Assembly: GCF_036350515.1 (NCBI RefSeq)
Contig: NZ_JAZDUE010000012.1
Location: forward strand, 120,213-184,212
DNA length: 64,000 nucleotides
Direction of reading: 5' to 3'
DNA from: Gordonia prachuapensis
GTDB taxonomy: Bacteria > Actinomycetota > Actinomycetes > Mycobacteriales > Mycobacteriaceae
This document shows positions 16,642 to 24,325 of the stretch, in pieces; position 1 is the first letter of the stretch; every line of letters begins with the position of its first letter. A model generated the notes under the pieces. It saw only the letters and a list, made by a program, of their open reading frames with translations, ran no database searches and was not told where the DNA came from. The translations under genes and the position numbers were made by a program.

Positions 16642-17706
16642 GTGAGCATCGACCCCGAGGCGCGACGCGCGCAGCTCGTCGAGAGCGCGTACCGCATCGC
16701 CGATGACATGCTCTTCCCGGCCGCCGCGGAGGTCGACCGCACCGGGGCCATCCCGGACTCGCACTGGACCGCGATCGCCGACGCCGGGCTGTTCGGCATC
16801 GCGGCTCCGGTGGAGTCCGGCGGCCCCGGCCTCGAGCTGTATCAGGTGCTCGAGATCCAGGAGGTGATGGCGAGCGGATGCCTGCCCACCGTGTTCGCCT
16901 GGCTGCAGCATCACGGCGTGGTGATCTCGCTGGCCGGCACCTCGAACGCCCAGCTGCGCGACGAACTGCTCGCGCCGACGATGACCGGCGAGCTGCGTGC
17001 CGGGGTCGCCTACGCGGGCGCGGTGCCGACCCCACCGCGCATGCGCGCCACGCGGGTCGACGGCGGGTGGCGACTGAACGGGTACGCGCCCTTCGTCAGC
17101 GGGTGGGGCGTCATCGATCTGCTCCAGATCTCCGCCCGCGATGTCGACTCCGACGATGTGATCGCCGCGATCCTGCCGGTCGACCAGCCGTCGTCGGAGA
17201 TCGCGATGACTCCCCTGCATCTCGGTGTCGCGGATGCGACCCGAACGGTGGCGCTCGCGGTGGACGACCTGGTGGTGCCCGATGACCGGATCGTCAGCCG
17301 GATCGGCCACGATGATTTCTTCGCCACCCAGAAAATCGGGCTCCGGATCAACGGCACGCTGCCACTGGGCATCGTGCGGCGGTGCACCGCGATCCTCGAC
17401 GAGATCGGGCACTCGACCGCGGCGCGGGGACTGCGGGAACGAGGCAGCGCGGTACGCGTCCGCCTCGATGCCGCGATCACCGACCACGACGCCCTCATCG
17501 ACGCGCGCGCCGCCGGTGCCCAACTCGCCGTCGATGCCGCAGCGGCCCTCATCGCGGCCGATGGCGGGCGCGGACTGCTCCGCGGCGCTCACCCCGAACG
17601 GCTGGCCCGCGAGGCGATGTTCACCTTGGTCGCGGCGAGTCGCCCGCAGTTGAAAGATCTTCTCGTCGAACAGTTCAGCGCGCGGCCCGACGCGCATACT
17701 CTCTGA
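16642..17706 (+). CDS. acyl-CoA dehydrogenase-like flavoprotein
   Basis: The 354-residue protein follows the acyl-CoA dehydrogenase plan: helical N terminus (AIADAGLFGIAAPVESGGPGLELYQVLEIQEVMA), a beta domain with GELRAGVAYAGAVP and GGWRLNGYAPFVSGWGVIDLLQ, and a helical C-terminal domain. Such enzymes oxidise acyl-CoA or related thioesters using FAD. The sequence is shorter than typical (about 380) and the canonical catalytic Glu motif is not obvious, so a divergent flavin monooxygenase-like role is possible. Start is GTG 16642. Its last 32 bases overlap the convergent M20 peptidase gene. Confidence 0.8.
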   Translation: MSIDPEARRAQLVESAYRIADDMLFPAAAEVDRTGAIPDSHWTAIADAGLFGIAAPVESGGPGLELYQVLEIQEVMASGCLPTVFAWLQHHGVVISLAGTSNAQLRDELLAPTMTGELRAGVAYAGAVPTPPRMRATRVDGGWRLNGYAPFVSGWGVIDLLQISARDVDSDDVIAAILPVDQPSSEIAMTPLHLGVADATRTVALAVDDLVVPDDRIVSRIGHDDFFATQKIGLRINGTLPLGIVRRCTAILDEIGHSTAARGLRERGSAVRVRLDAAITDHDALIDARAAGAQLAVDAAAALIAADGGRGLLRGAHPERLAREAMFTLVAASRPQLKDLLVEQFSARPDAHTL

Positions 17707-19030
17707 GGAACATCGCCTCGACGATCGCCATGTTCTCGATCTCGCCCGGATCGACGCTCTCGTTCGGCGCGTGGATGAGGCACGACGGCTCCTCCACACC
17801 GAGCAGCATGATCTCCGCCTCGGGGTAGGTTTCGGCGAAGACGTTGCACAGCGGGATCGACCCACCCTGGCCCATCAGCAGAACCTCGGAACCATAGGTT
17901 CGCTGCATCGCGTCGACCATCGTGTCGTACCCCGGCCCCGACGTCGTCCCGGAGAACGGCGAGCCGGAGGCCTCCGGCTCGATCGTGACCCGGACGTTCC
18001 ATGGGGCCACCGAGGTGAGATGGTCGACCAGCGCCTGCTGAGCCACTTTGGCGTCCATGCCCGGCGGCACCCGCAGGTTGATGCGCGCACGGGCCCGGGG
18101 CTGCACCGCCGCCGACGACCCGACGACCGGCGGGCAGTCGATGCCGAGCACGGTCGCTGCCGGCCGCGCCCACACCATGTCCGCCACTTTCCCGGAGCCG
18201 ATGACGTCGACACCGTCGAGTACGCCGGCGTCCCTGCGGAAAGCGTCGACCGGGTACTCGACACCGTCGAAGGTCTCCGTGGAATCCAGACCGCGGACCG
18301 TCGTGTTGCCGTTCTCGTCACGCAGGGAGGCCAGCATGGCGATCAAGGCGGCGAGTGCATCCGGCGCAGCACCGCCGAACATGCCCGAATGCATTGCCGA
18401 GGCAAGGGTTTCGACGGTCACGATCACATTGGCGACACCACGCAGGCTGGTCGTCAGACTCGGCCGCCCGATCTCGAAGTTGCCCGAATCGGCCACGATG
18501 ATGGCGTCGGCGCGCAGCAGGTCGGGGTTGCGGGGGACGAAGTCCTCCATCCCGCCACTGCCCTGCTCCTCCGAGCCCTCGCCGACGATCTTCACGTTGA
18601 CCGGCAGGTCACCCCCGAGGGCGCGCAATGCGGTGAGGTGTACCGCGATGTTGCCCTTGCAGTCGGCGGCGCCGCGCCCGTACCAGCGACCATTGCGTTC
18701 GGTGAGTTCCCATACCGGCGAATCCCATTCGTCGGCCCCGAGCGGCGGCTGCACGTCGTGGTGGAAGTACAGCAGGACCGTCGGCGCGTCGTCGGGACCC
18801 GCCAGATGCCCGGTCACCGCCTTGCTGCCGTCGGCGGTGACGTGGGACTCGACGTCGTCGAAGCCGAGCTCGCCGAAGGTGTCGAGGAGCCAGTCGACCA
18901 TCCGGTCGCAGCCCTCGGGCGGTGTCCCGGTGGGATCGTAGACGGATTCGAAGGCCACCATCTCGGCGAGTTCGGACTGCGCCTGCGGCATCAGACCCTG
19001 GACCCGTTCGCGGAGAGCATCGTCGGTCAT
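17675..19030 (-). CDS. M20-family metallopeptidase (dipeptidase-like)
   Basis: I chose ATG 19030 (SD GAGAGG); the frame is open to 19075. The 451-residue enzyme has the dizinc motifs of clan MH: LLYFHHDVQPP with the first His-Asp, YGRGAADCKG with the bridging Asp, VGEGSEEQGSGG with Glu-Glu, and ADSGNFEIGRPSL. A dimerisation lid domain fills about 200-310. It likely cleaves dipeptides or deacylates N-acyl amino acids in the cytoplasm. It lies 58 bases downstream of the DUF2252 gene on the same strand and overlaps the acyl-CoA dehydrogenase end by 32 bases. Confidence 0.9.
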   Translation of the reverse strand: MTDDALRERVQGLMPQAQSELAEMVAFESVYDPTGTPPEGCDRMVDWLLDTFGELGFDDVESHVTADGSKAVTGHLAGPDDAPTVLLYFHHDVQPPLGADEWDSPVWELTERNGRWYGRGAADCKGNIAVHLTALRALGGDLPVNVKIVGEGSEEQGSGGMEDFVPRNPDLLRADAIIVADSGNFEIGRPSLTTSLRGVANVIVTVETLASAMHSGMFGGAAPDALAALIAMLASLRDENGNTTVRGLDSTETFDGVEYPVDAFRRDAGVLDGVDVIGSGKVADMVWARPAATVLGIDCPPVVGSSAAVQPRARARINLRVPPGMDAKVAQQALVDHLTSVAPWNVRVTIEPEASGSPFSGTTSGPGYDTMVDAMQRTYGSEVLLMGQGGSIPLCNVFAETYPEAEIMLLGVEEPSCLIHAPNESVDPGEIENMAIVEAMFLREYARRAAR

Positions 19031-19088
19031 GTGCGCCTCTCGGTGTCGGACTCTCGTGGCGGAGCTGTCCACCACACCTTGTCACGAC

Positions 19089-20432
19089 TCAGACGAGGTC
19101 GCGTGTCTCGATCCGGCCGCTGCGGATGGCGTCGAGCATCATGGCGTGGTCGCGCTCGTTGAGATCGGCGTAGGCGAGCGAGAAGTCGGCGATCGCGTCG
19201 GGAAAGGCCTTCGCCCCGGCGAGGTAGTCGGCGATGTCGAGGCGACTGCCGGTGCGCGCGTGCGCCTGTGCGAGCGTGCGACCACACAGTCGCGCGTAGA
19301 GTTTCATCTCCTCCTCGGTGAGCGCCTCGATGACCACCGACCCCTTGCCGTCCCGCAACTGCCGGACGTAGAAGTCCCGCTTCTCGCCGTTCTCGTCCAA
19401 GCCGGAGGTCCAGCCCAGGAAGAGGTCGCTGGCGGCCTGCAGCAACCGTTGACCCTCGACGACGCGCTGACCCTGGTTCGGGTATTGCTGCGTGGGGATG
19501 AAGTCGTCCAGCACCGACCTCTGCGCCTCTTTGACCTGCAGGAACAATGGATCGTCATTGCGGGCGCCGTGGAACAGCACGACCCAGCACCGCGTGCCGA
19601 CACTGCCGACCCCGACCACTTTTCGCGCGACGTCCACCATCGCGAACTGGTCGAACAACGCCCGGATGTGGTCGGGCAACATCGAACGGTAGTCCCGCAG
19701 CCGCTGATCGACTCGGTCGGCCAGGACGTCGGCGTGTGGACCGTTGAAGATCTCGCTGACCGGGACCAGCAGTGGCGGGTCGCTGCGGAACCGGACCGTG
19801 CCGTCGTCTCCGATGGTGCAGAGCTTGCTCACCGATCGCACGCTGTTGCGATGCTGCGCCTTACGGAGTCCCCGCACCGCGCGTTCCTCCCGCGACGTGT
19901 CGAGCACGGAACCGATCTCGGTGATCATCTCCTGGGTGTCGACACGCGCGTACCAGCAGTCCATCGTCGACTGCTGCACGCTCGCAGCGATCCACTTCCG
20001 GTAGGACTTGGCGACTTCCCGCGCATGCTTGCGGGTGGCCTTCTCGCCGAACCCGTTCTGTCGTCCGGCGACCACGAAACTCGCCGCCAGTCGCTTGACA
20101 TCCCACTCGAACGGCCCCGGCGCGGTCTCGTCGAAGTCGTTGAGGTCGAAGATCATCCGCCGTTCGGGCGTGTTGAACACCCCGAAGTTGCTCAGGTGCG
20201 CATCGCCACACAGCTGGGTCATCACCCCCGAGTGGGCGGTGGCCGCGAGGTCGGCGGACATCACCGCTGCCGCACCGCGGTAGAACGTGAAGGGCGTCGC
20301 CGACATCCGGGCGTGGCGGACCGGAATCAGTTCGGCCACACGCGATTGCGCCTGGGCGAGCAGGATGTCGATCGGGTCGGCGCGGTGCGCCGGATTGGGG
20401 CCGGTCGCCAGATCGTCCATGGCCATCGTCAT
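19089..20432 (-). CDS. DUF2252 domain-containing protein
   Basis: ATG 20432 follows AGGAGGACCGCG, an excellent ribosome-binding site, giving 447 residues starting MTMAMDDLATGPNP. The sequence has the DUF2252 signatures FTFYRGAAAVM, QLCGDAHLSNFG, DLNDFDETAPGPFEWDVKRLAAS and, later, YVRQLRDGKGSV. The pattern GDAHLSNFG plus DLNDFDE resembles the catalytic and metal-binding segments of aminoglycoside-phosphotransferase/protein-kinase-like folds, so a kinase-like activity is a reasonable inference, but no substrate is known. Likely cotranscribed with the M20 peptidase. Confidence 0.88.
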   Translation of the reverse strand: MTMAMDDLATGPNPAHRADPIDILLAQAQSRVAELIPVRHARMSATPFTFYRGAAAVMSADLAATAHSGVMTQLCGDAHLSNFGVFNTPERRMIFDLNDFDETAPGPFEWDVKRLAASFVVAGRQNGFGEKATRKHAREVAKSYRKWIAASVQQSTMDCWYARVDTQEMITEIGSVLDTSREERAVRGLRKAQHRNSVRSVSKLCTIGDDGTVRFRSDPPLLVPVSEIFNGPHADVLADRVDQRLRDYRSMLPDHIRALFDQFAMVDVARKVVGVGSVGTRCWVVLFHGARNDDPLFLQVKEAQRSVLDDFIPTQQYPNQGQRVVEGQRLLQAASDLFLGWTSGLDENGEKRDFYVRQLRDGKGSVVIEALTEEEMKLYARLCGRTLAQAHARTGSRLDIADYLAGAKAFPDAIADFSLAYADLNERDHAMMLDAIRSGRIETRDLV

Positions 20433-20568
20433 CGCGGTCCTCCTGGTCAGGTGACGACGCGCGACGACGGCGGCGGCATTGCTGCGCCACACCGGGGTGA
20501 ACGTCGGGGTGTCCTGGGTGAACCGAATTCTTGCACCCCGACCGGCGGTCCGCAGCCGGATCCGCCGA

Positions 20569-20751
20569 TCAGGCGCTGTCGCGGTGCTGCAGATGATGCA
20601 GGACGACGTCGTCGTGCAGTCGTTGCGCCCCGGTGGAGCGGTCGAACCGAGGATGGAGGAGATCCGCCGGCCGCGACGCGGGTCGCTGGATGCGGATCGC
20701 GATCGGCGAGAGGACGAGGATCAGGAGCGCGAGAAGGATGAGAGCTGTCAT
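20569..20751 (-). CDS. small single-pass membrane protein (hypothetical)
   Basis: ATG 20751 begins a 60-residue frame: one hydrophobic helix (MTALILLALLILVLSPIAI) at the extreme N terminus and a polar, His-rich tail ending RLHDDVVLHHLQHRDSA. The frame is open upstream to 20844 but that part overlaps the AraC-gene start. The ribosome-binding site is weak. Unknown function. Treat as plausible, not certain. Confidence 0.4.
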   Translation of the reverse strand: MTALILLALLILVLSPIAIRIQRPASRPADLLHPRFDRSTGAQRLHDDVVLHHLQHRDSA

Positions 20752-20833
20752 GACAGAAAGTATGTTCTCGAAAACTTCACGCCATAAGTGGCTTGATTGA
20801 CAATGCTCGCAAATTTTCTGCCATAGTGGTGAC
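20745..20833. promoter_or_regulatory. operator/promoter region of the GlxA-type regulator
   Basis: This AT-rich stretch holds a perfect 12-bp palindrome CTGTCATGACAG (20745-20756), an imperfect direct repeat GCCATAAGTGG (20781) / GCCATAGTGG (20820), and TTGACA at 20797. Direct repeats are typical of AraC-family binding sites, so autoregulation is likely (inference). Confidence 0.5.
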
Positions 20834-21784
20834 GTGCTTTCCAAGGTGGCCGTGCTGCTCTATCGCAAGGTCGCGCTGTTCGAGTTCGGCGTGATCAACG
20901 AGGTGTTCGGCCTCGATCGCACCGACGACGGGGTCCCGCCGTTCGAGTTCCTGATCGCGTCGCCCGAGCCCGGGGTCGCACTGAGCATCGGACATGGAGC
21001 GTCCGTGGTGCCGCCACACTCGCTCGACGACTGCCTCGACGCGGATCTGGTCGCGATCCCCGGTGGCAGTGTCGGCCCGGATTTCCCACCCGAGGTGCTC
21101 AAGACCCTGAACACCGTCGTCGACAACGGTGGCCGCGTGCTCACCGTGTGCTCGGGGGCGTTCGCCGCCGCGGCGGCCGGCCTCCTCGACGGCCGCCGGT
21201 GCACCACGCACTGGCGATTCGGTGCCGAACTGGCGCGGATGTATCCGAAGGCGATCGTCGACACCGATGTGCTGTTCGTCGACGACGGTCCGATCACCAC
21301 CAGCGCCGGAACCGCTGCCGGGATCGACGCCGCGCTGCACCTGGTGCGCGAGGAGTTCGGACCCGAGGTCGCCAACAAGATCGCTCGGCGCATGGTCGTG
21401 CCGCCGCATCGCGACGGTGGTCAGCGACAGTTCGTCGAGGCGCCGATACCCGCGTGCGAATCCGACGGGTTCGCCGCCGTGCTGGATTGGATGGTGGAAC
21501 ACCTCGATTCCGACATCACGGTCGACGAACTGGCGGACCGGATGCACATGTCGACGCGCACCTTTGCGCGGCGGTTCGTCGACGAGGTCGGGGTGTCACC
21601 CCACCGCTGGCTCACCGAACAGCGCGTGCTGCACGCGCGTCGACTTCTGGAGACGACCACGTTGCCGGTCGAGGACGTCGCGGCCCGCGTCGGGTTCGCC
21701 TCGGCGACTCTGCTCCGCCATCACTTCAACATCGCCGTCGGGGTGACACCGACCGCGTATCGTCGTCGCTTCGCGGCGCGCTGA
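20834..21784 (+). CDS. GlxA-type AraC-family regulator (DJ-1/PfpI + AraC)
   Basis: The 316-residue protein combines an N-terminal DJ-1/PfpI-like domain with a C-terminal AraC double helix-turn-helix (VDELADRMHMSTRTFARRF, then VEDVAARVGFASATLLRHHF). In the N domain, LTVCSGAFAAAAAGLLDGRRCTTHW keeps the nucleophile-elbow Cys of class I amidotransferase-like folds, normally non-catalytic in these regulators. The gene starts with GTG close behind a possible promoter, perhaps with a very short leader. Target unknown; the adjacent membrane protein genes are candidates. The partial regulator at 1-459 is of the same type. Confidence 0.92.
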   Translation: MLSKVAVLLYRKVALFEFGVINEVFGLDRTDDGVPPFEFLIASPEPGVALSIGHGASVVPPHSLDDCLDADLVAIPGGSVGPDFPPEVLKTLNTVVDNGGRVLTVCSGAFAAAAAGLLDGRRCTTHWRFGAELARMYPKAIVDTDVLFVDDGPITTSAGTAAGIDAALHLVREEFGPEVANKIARRMVVPPHRDGGQRQFVEAPIPACESDGFAAVLDWMVEHLDSDITVDELADRMHMSTRTFARRFVDEVGVSPHRWLTEQRVLHARRLLETTTLPVEDVAARVGFASATLLRHHFNIAVGVTPTAYRRRFAAR

Positions 21785-21819
21785 TCAGCACCGCCGATCT
21801 CGCCGATCGTTCGCGACGT

Positions 21820-22293
21820 TCAGGCCTCCGCGGCGCGCTCCTCCGCGGCGGCGTACGACTCGGCAAATGACACACGGGGTGTCGTCGCCGCGTGGACGAC
21901 CGCCATGGCCACGTAGGTGAGGGTGGCCAGCGCGAAGATCGCGGCGAGGACGAGTGCGGCGATCTGCACCACTGTGTGGAGAACCCCGTCGCCGGCCGCG
22001 GCCGCCAGGGCAGCGGCAACCGACAGGGTGACGCCGAGCAGCGCCCACGCGGCGCTACGAATCCGGGGACCGACCACCGATGCGTAGAAGAGTCGCTGGT
22101 AGATGGCGAGTTCGAACTCGTCCACCGACGCCAGGCGGACCTCGTCGCCCCCGGCGAGCTCTCGCAGTTCCCGGGCGAGTGCGGCGTCGCGCTGCAGCGT
22201 CGCGGTCTCGCCCTGTCGATATCTGACGAACGCGACGACCGCGATGGCCGCCGCGAGCAGTCCCAACCCCACTACCACTGCCCAACTGTCCAC
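21820..22293 (-). CDS. hypothetical membrane protein (three helices)
   Basis: The 157-residue product begins with a membrane helix (VVVGLGLLAAAIAVVAFV) followed by a cytoplasmic helical segment (RYRQGETATLQRDAALARELRELAGG, DEFELAIYQRLFYASV), then two further helices and a short acidic tail. I recognise no family beyond generic actinobacterial membrane proteins. It is convergent with the GlxA-type gene (35 bases apart) and isolated from dps by a repeat. Confidence 0.7.
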   Translation of the reverse strand: MDSWAVVVGLGLLAAAIAVVAFVRYRQGETATLQRDAALARELRELAGGDEVRLASVDEFELAIYQRLFYASVVGPRIRSAAWALLGVTLSVAAALAAAAGDGVLHTVVQIAALVLAAIFALATLTYVAMAVVHAATTPRVSFAESYAAAEERAAEA

Positions 22294-22356
22294 GCTGACA
22301 CGCTACATGCGGCCGCCGTGGCGGAGTGTGCCCGGTCACATTGGTGGGTGCGGGGG

Positions 22357-22410
22357 GGGTCTCGATACGCCTCGGGCTCGCAAGCTCGCACGTGGCTACT
22401 CGACCAGCGG
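22357..22410 (+). repeat. dispersed palindromic repeat, family A (copy 3)
   Basis: Single half-element GTCTCGATACGCCTCGGGC to GGCTACTCGACCAGCGGG, with an internal small stem CTCGCAAGCTCG, directly followed by a family B repeat. Confidence 0.8.
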
Positions 22411-22422
22411 GAGGACCCCCGA

Positions 22423-22466
22423 TCCCTGAGGAGATCCGGAGCCTGCGAAGGATCGTCACGAAGGGC
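22423..22466 (+). repeat. dispersed 44-bp repeat, family B (copy 1)
   Basis: Sequence from TCCCTGAGGAG through GGAGCCTGCG to CGTCACGAAGGGC. It matches 53209-53252 at 41 of 44 positions. Confidence 0.8.
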
Positions 22467-22489
22467 TATCGCACGAACGCTCGAAATGA

Positions 22490-22530
22490 CAACGCCGACA
22501 CGACCGGGGCTGTCGGTCGTGTCGGCGTTG
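22490..22530 (-). terminator. intrinsic terminator after dps
   Basis: Perfect 17-bp stem CAACGCCGACACGACCG / CGGTCGTGTCGGCGTTG with a 7-base loop, 11 bases past the dps stop; on the minus strand it is followed by TCATTTCG. Confidence 0.85.
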
Positions 22531-22541
22531 CGCGGGGCAGG

Positions 22542-23021
22542 TCAGACGGACTGGGCCTGCCACATCCAGTGGAGCTGCTCGAGCTTGGAGGCGATCTCGA
22601 TGAGGAGATCCTGGCTCACCGGGTCGGTCTTCTCGGTGGCGTCGATCCGCTCGCGAAGACCGGCGATGACGGCCTGGAGGTTGTCGATGACCGCCGTGAC
22701 GACGTCGCTGTCCTTGGTCCAGCCTTCACCAAAGCCCTTGGTGTTGGCCGTCTTCGCGACGGTCTCGGCGCGGCCGTCCGGGCTGACACCGATCGCGGTG
22801 GCGCGCTCGGCCGCAGCGTCGGTGAACTCACGGCTCACCGAGACGAGCTCGTCGAGCTCGAGGTGTACCGATCGGAACTGGCGCCCGATGACGTTCCAGT
22901 GCGCCTGCTTCGCGATCAGCGTCAGGTCGATGAGATCGACGACGGTGTCCTGCAGGGCCTTTCCGGTGACGGCCTTCTGTTCCTCGGTGAGGGTGCTGGT
23001 GATGGGTGTGCTGGTGGTCAT
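22542..23021 (-). CDS. dps: Dps-family DNA-protecting ferritin-like protein
   Basis: The 159-residue protein has the Dps four-helix core: LTLIAKQAHWNVIGRQFRSVHLELDELV carries the intersubunit ferroxidase ligands (H41, H53 and D57 by pattern), and KLEQLHWMWQA closes the C terminus. Dps dodecamers store iron and consume H2O2, protecting DNA under oxidative stress. A short N-terminal tail without an obvious lysine-rich DNA-binding stretch suggests protection mainly by iron oxidation (inference). It is 46 bases downstream of ohr on the same strand and ends at a strong terminator. Confidence 0.93.
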   Translation of the reverse strand: MTTSTPITSTLTEEQKAVTGKALQDTVVDLIDLTLIAKQAHWNVIGRQFRSVHLELDELVSVSREFTDAAAERATAIGVSPDGRAETVAKTANTKGFGEGWTKDSDVVTAVIDNLQAVIAGLRERIDATEKTDPVSQDLLIEIASKLEQLHWMWQAQSV

Positions 23022-23067
23022 CGAAAACCACTCCTTTCGTTGCGTGGGCTGTACGCGACGGTGTGGG

Positions 23068-23502
23068 TCAGACCCGCACCGTGATGTTGTGTTGGATGTT
23101 CCCCTTGGTCGCCTTCGAATACGGGCAGAAGGCGTGCGCGTTCTCGGTCAGCTCCTTGGCCTTGGCCTCGTCGACGCCGGGGATGTACGTCTCGATCGTG
23201 GCGACGAGCCCGAATCCACCGTCGGACTCGTCTTTGCCGATCCCGACGGTGACCGTGACCGTCGAGTCATCGGGGACCGGCGAGCCGGCCTGTTTCGAGG
23301 TGGCGCGCAGCGCCCCGAGGAAGCACGCGGCATAACCGGCCGAGAACAGTTCCTCCGGATTGCTGCCGTCTCCACTGCCGCCCATCTCCTTCGGCGGCTG
23401 GAGGTCGAGATCGATCTGGCCGGACTGCGACACGACCTGTCCGTCGCGGCCGCCTCCGGTCGCGGTGGAAGCGATGGTGTAGACGGGATCGATTGTTGCC
23501 AT
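23068..23502 (-). CDS. ohr: organic hydroperoxide resistance protein (Ohr/OsmC family)
   Basis: ATG 23502 follows TGAGGAGACATCAC. The 144-residue Ohr-type peroxidase has both reactive cysteines: C60 in FSAGYAACF and C126 in HAFCPYSKATKGNI, with R19 and E50/E51 as the usual partners. It reduces organic hydroperoxides using lipoyl thiols. The order Cys-ACF...FCPYS is that of Ohr rather than OsmC. In many bacteria Ohr is controlled by the MarR-type OhrR; here the upstream regulator is Fur-type instead. Confidence 0.93.
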   Translation of the reverse strand: MATIDPVYTIASTATGGGRDGQVVSQSGQIDLDLQPPKEMGGSGDGSNPEELFSAGYAACFLGALRATSKQAGSPVPDDSTVTVTVGIGKDESDGGFGLVATIETYIPGVDEAKAKELTENAHAFCPYSKATKGNIQHNITVRV

Positions 23503-23634
23503 GTGATGTCTCCTCAGGTAGCTCAATCAGGCGATGGTCACGCCGATGCTTCACGTCTTCGGATCTACTGTCTTTTCAACGACTTCGATGGTTCGATGAT
23601 TCCTCCGAGAACAGTCTCCTTGGTCACATCCTCT

Positions 23635-24087
23635 CTATACGGACGCTGAACCCGCTTCGGCAAGTGACGAATTCAGACACTTCGGGCACCGTCCCCAGAA
23701 GATCACCTCCGCCTCCTCGACTCGATAACCATGATCACGATCAGGCACCAGGCACGCGGTTTCTCCTACAGCGCAATCGATGTCGAGTATCTCGCCACAT
23801 CCCCGGCAGATGAGGTGATGGTGATTGTCGCCGGTCCGGGTTTCGTAGCGGACAGGCGAACCCGCCGGCTCGATTCGGCGCAGCAGTCCACGATTGGTGC
23901 ATGCACGCAGAACGTCGTACACGGTCTGCGTCGAGACCCCGCCCAGGTGCTCCCGCACCCCGGTTGCGACGAAATCGGCCGTCGAGTGCGGATGCGCATC
24001 GAGGATCTCGAGCACCGCCAGGCGTGGCGCGGTGACCCGCATCCCCGCCTCGCGGAGCCGTCGATGGAACTGATGGCTGTCCGACAT
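23635..24087 (-). CDS. Fur-family metalloregulator (FurA/PerR-like)
   Basis: The 150-residue protein has the Fur winged helix (MRVTAPRLAVLEILDAHPHSTADF, VSTQTVYDVLRACTNRGLLR), a His cluster NHHHLICRGCGEI with C94 and C97, and a second pair C134-x2-C137 for the structural zinc. It binds DNA with Fe or Mn and is inactivated by peroxide or iron shortage. It heads the minus-strand cluster with ohr and dps, and no katG is adjacent, unlike mycobacterial furA. A palindrome at 24106-24126 lies 19 bases upstream of the ATG, consistent with autoregulation. Confidence 0.9.
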   Translation of the reverse strand: MSDSHQFHRRLREAGMRVTAPRLAVLEILDAHPHSTADFVATGVREHLGGVSTQTVYDVLRACTNRGLLRRIEPAGSPVRYETRTGDNHHHLICRGCGEILDIDCAVGETACLVPDRDHGYRVEEAEVIFWGRCPKCLNSSLAEAGSASV

Positions 24088-24105
24088 GACTCCACCATAA
24101 CGTCT

Positions 24106-24126
24106 TTTCTGGAACTAGTCCAGAAA
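24106..24126. promoter_or_regulatory. candidate Fur operator
   Basis: Inverted repeat TTTCTGGA-ACTAG-TCCAGAAA, perfect in both 8-base arms, located just upstream of the fur start. A further half-site-like CTTCCAGAA follows at 24135. Confidence 0.6.
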
Positions 24127-24325
24127 TTGGAGAGCTTCCAGAACCGTTAGGTGAGCCTGACCTGCGCGCTCGGTTCGCGCGGTCGGTGGGTGTCGCCTAT
24201 GCTCGACTGCACGAGGCCGTATGTAGCAGCGGGTCAGAGTCCCGCTGTTCGCGTCCGCGATGTCCTCTCTCTCAGGTGTCGCGTCGAAAAGCGCATGCGG
24301 GCTCATCGTCACGAGAGAGATTGCC
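24127..24325 (+). promoter_or_regulatory. promoter and structured leader of the oxygenase/amidohydrolase operon
   Basis: TATGCT at 24199 is a plausible -10 hexamer, giving a leader of roughly 115 bases. Inside it AGCAGCGGG / CCCGCTGTT (24225-24249) forms a 9-bp hairpin with one G-U pair and loop TCAGAGT. No T-tract follows, and I recognise no riboswitch class. Confidence 0.45.

Noticed and set aside
17771..19162. 463-codon plus-strand frame opposite the M20 peptidase
   Set aside because: Antisense shadow; metal-binding motifs are all on the minus strand.
19029..20741. 570-codon plus-strand frame opposite the DUF2252 gene
   Set aside because: Shadow of a well-supported minus-strand gene with an AGGAGG site and family motifs.
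21892..23649. 585-codon plus-strand frame across dps and ohr
   Set aside because: Crosses intergenic repeats and a strong terminator and is opposite two certain genes; no domain visible.
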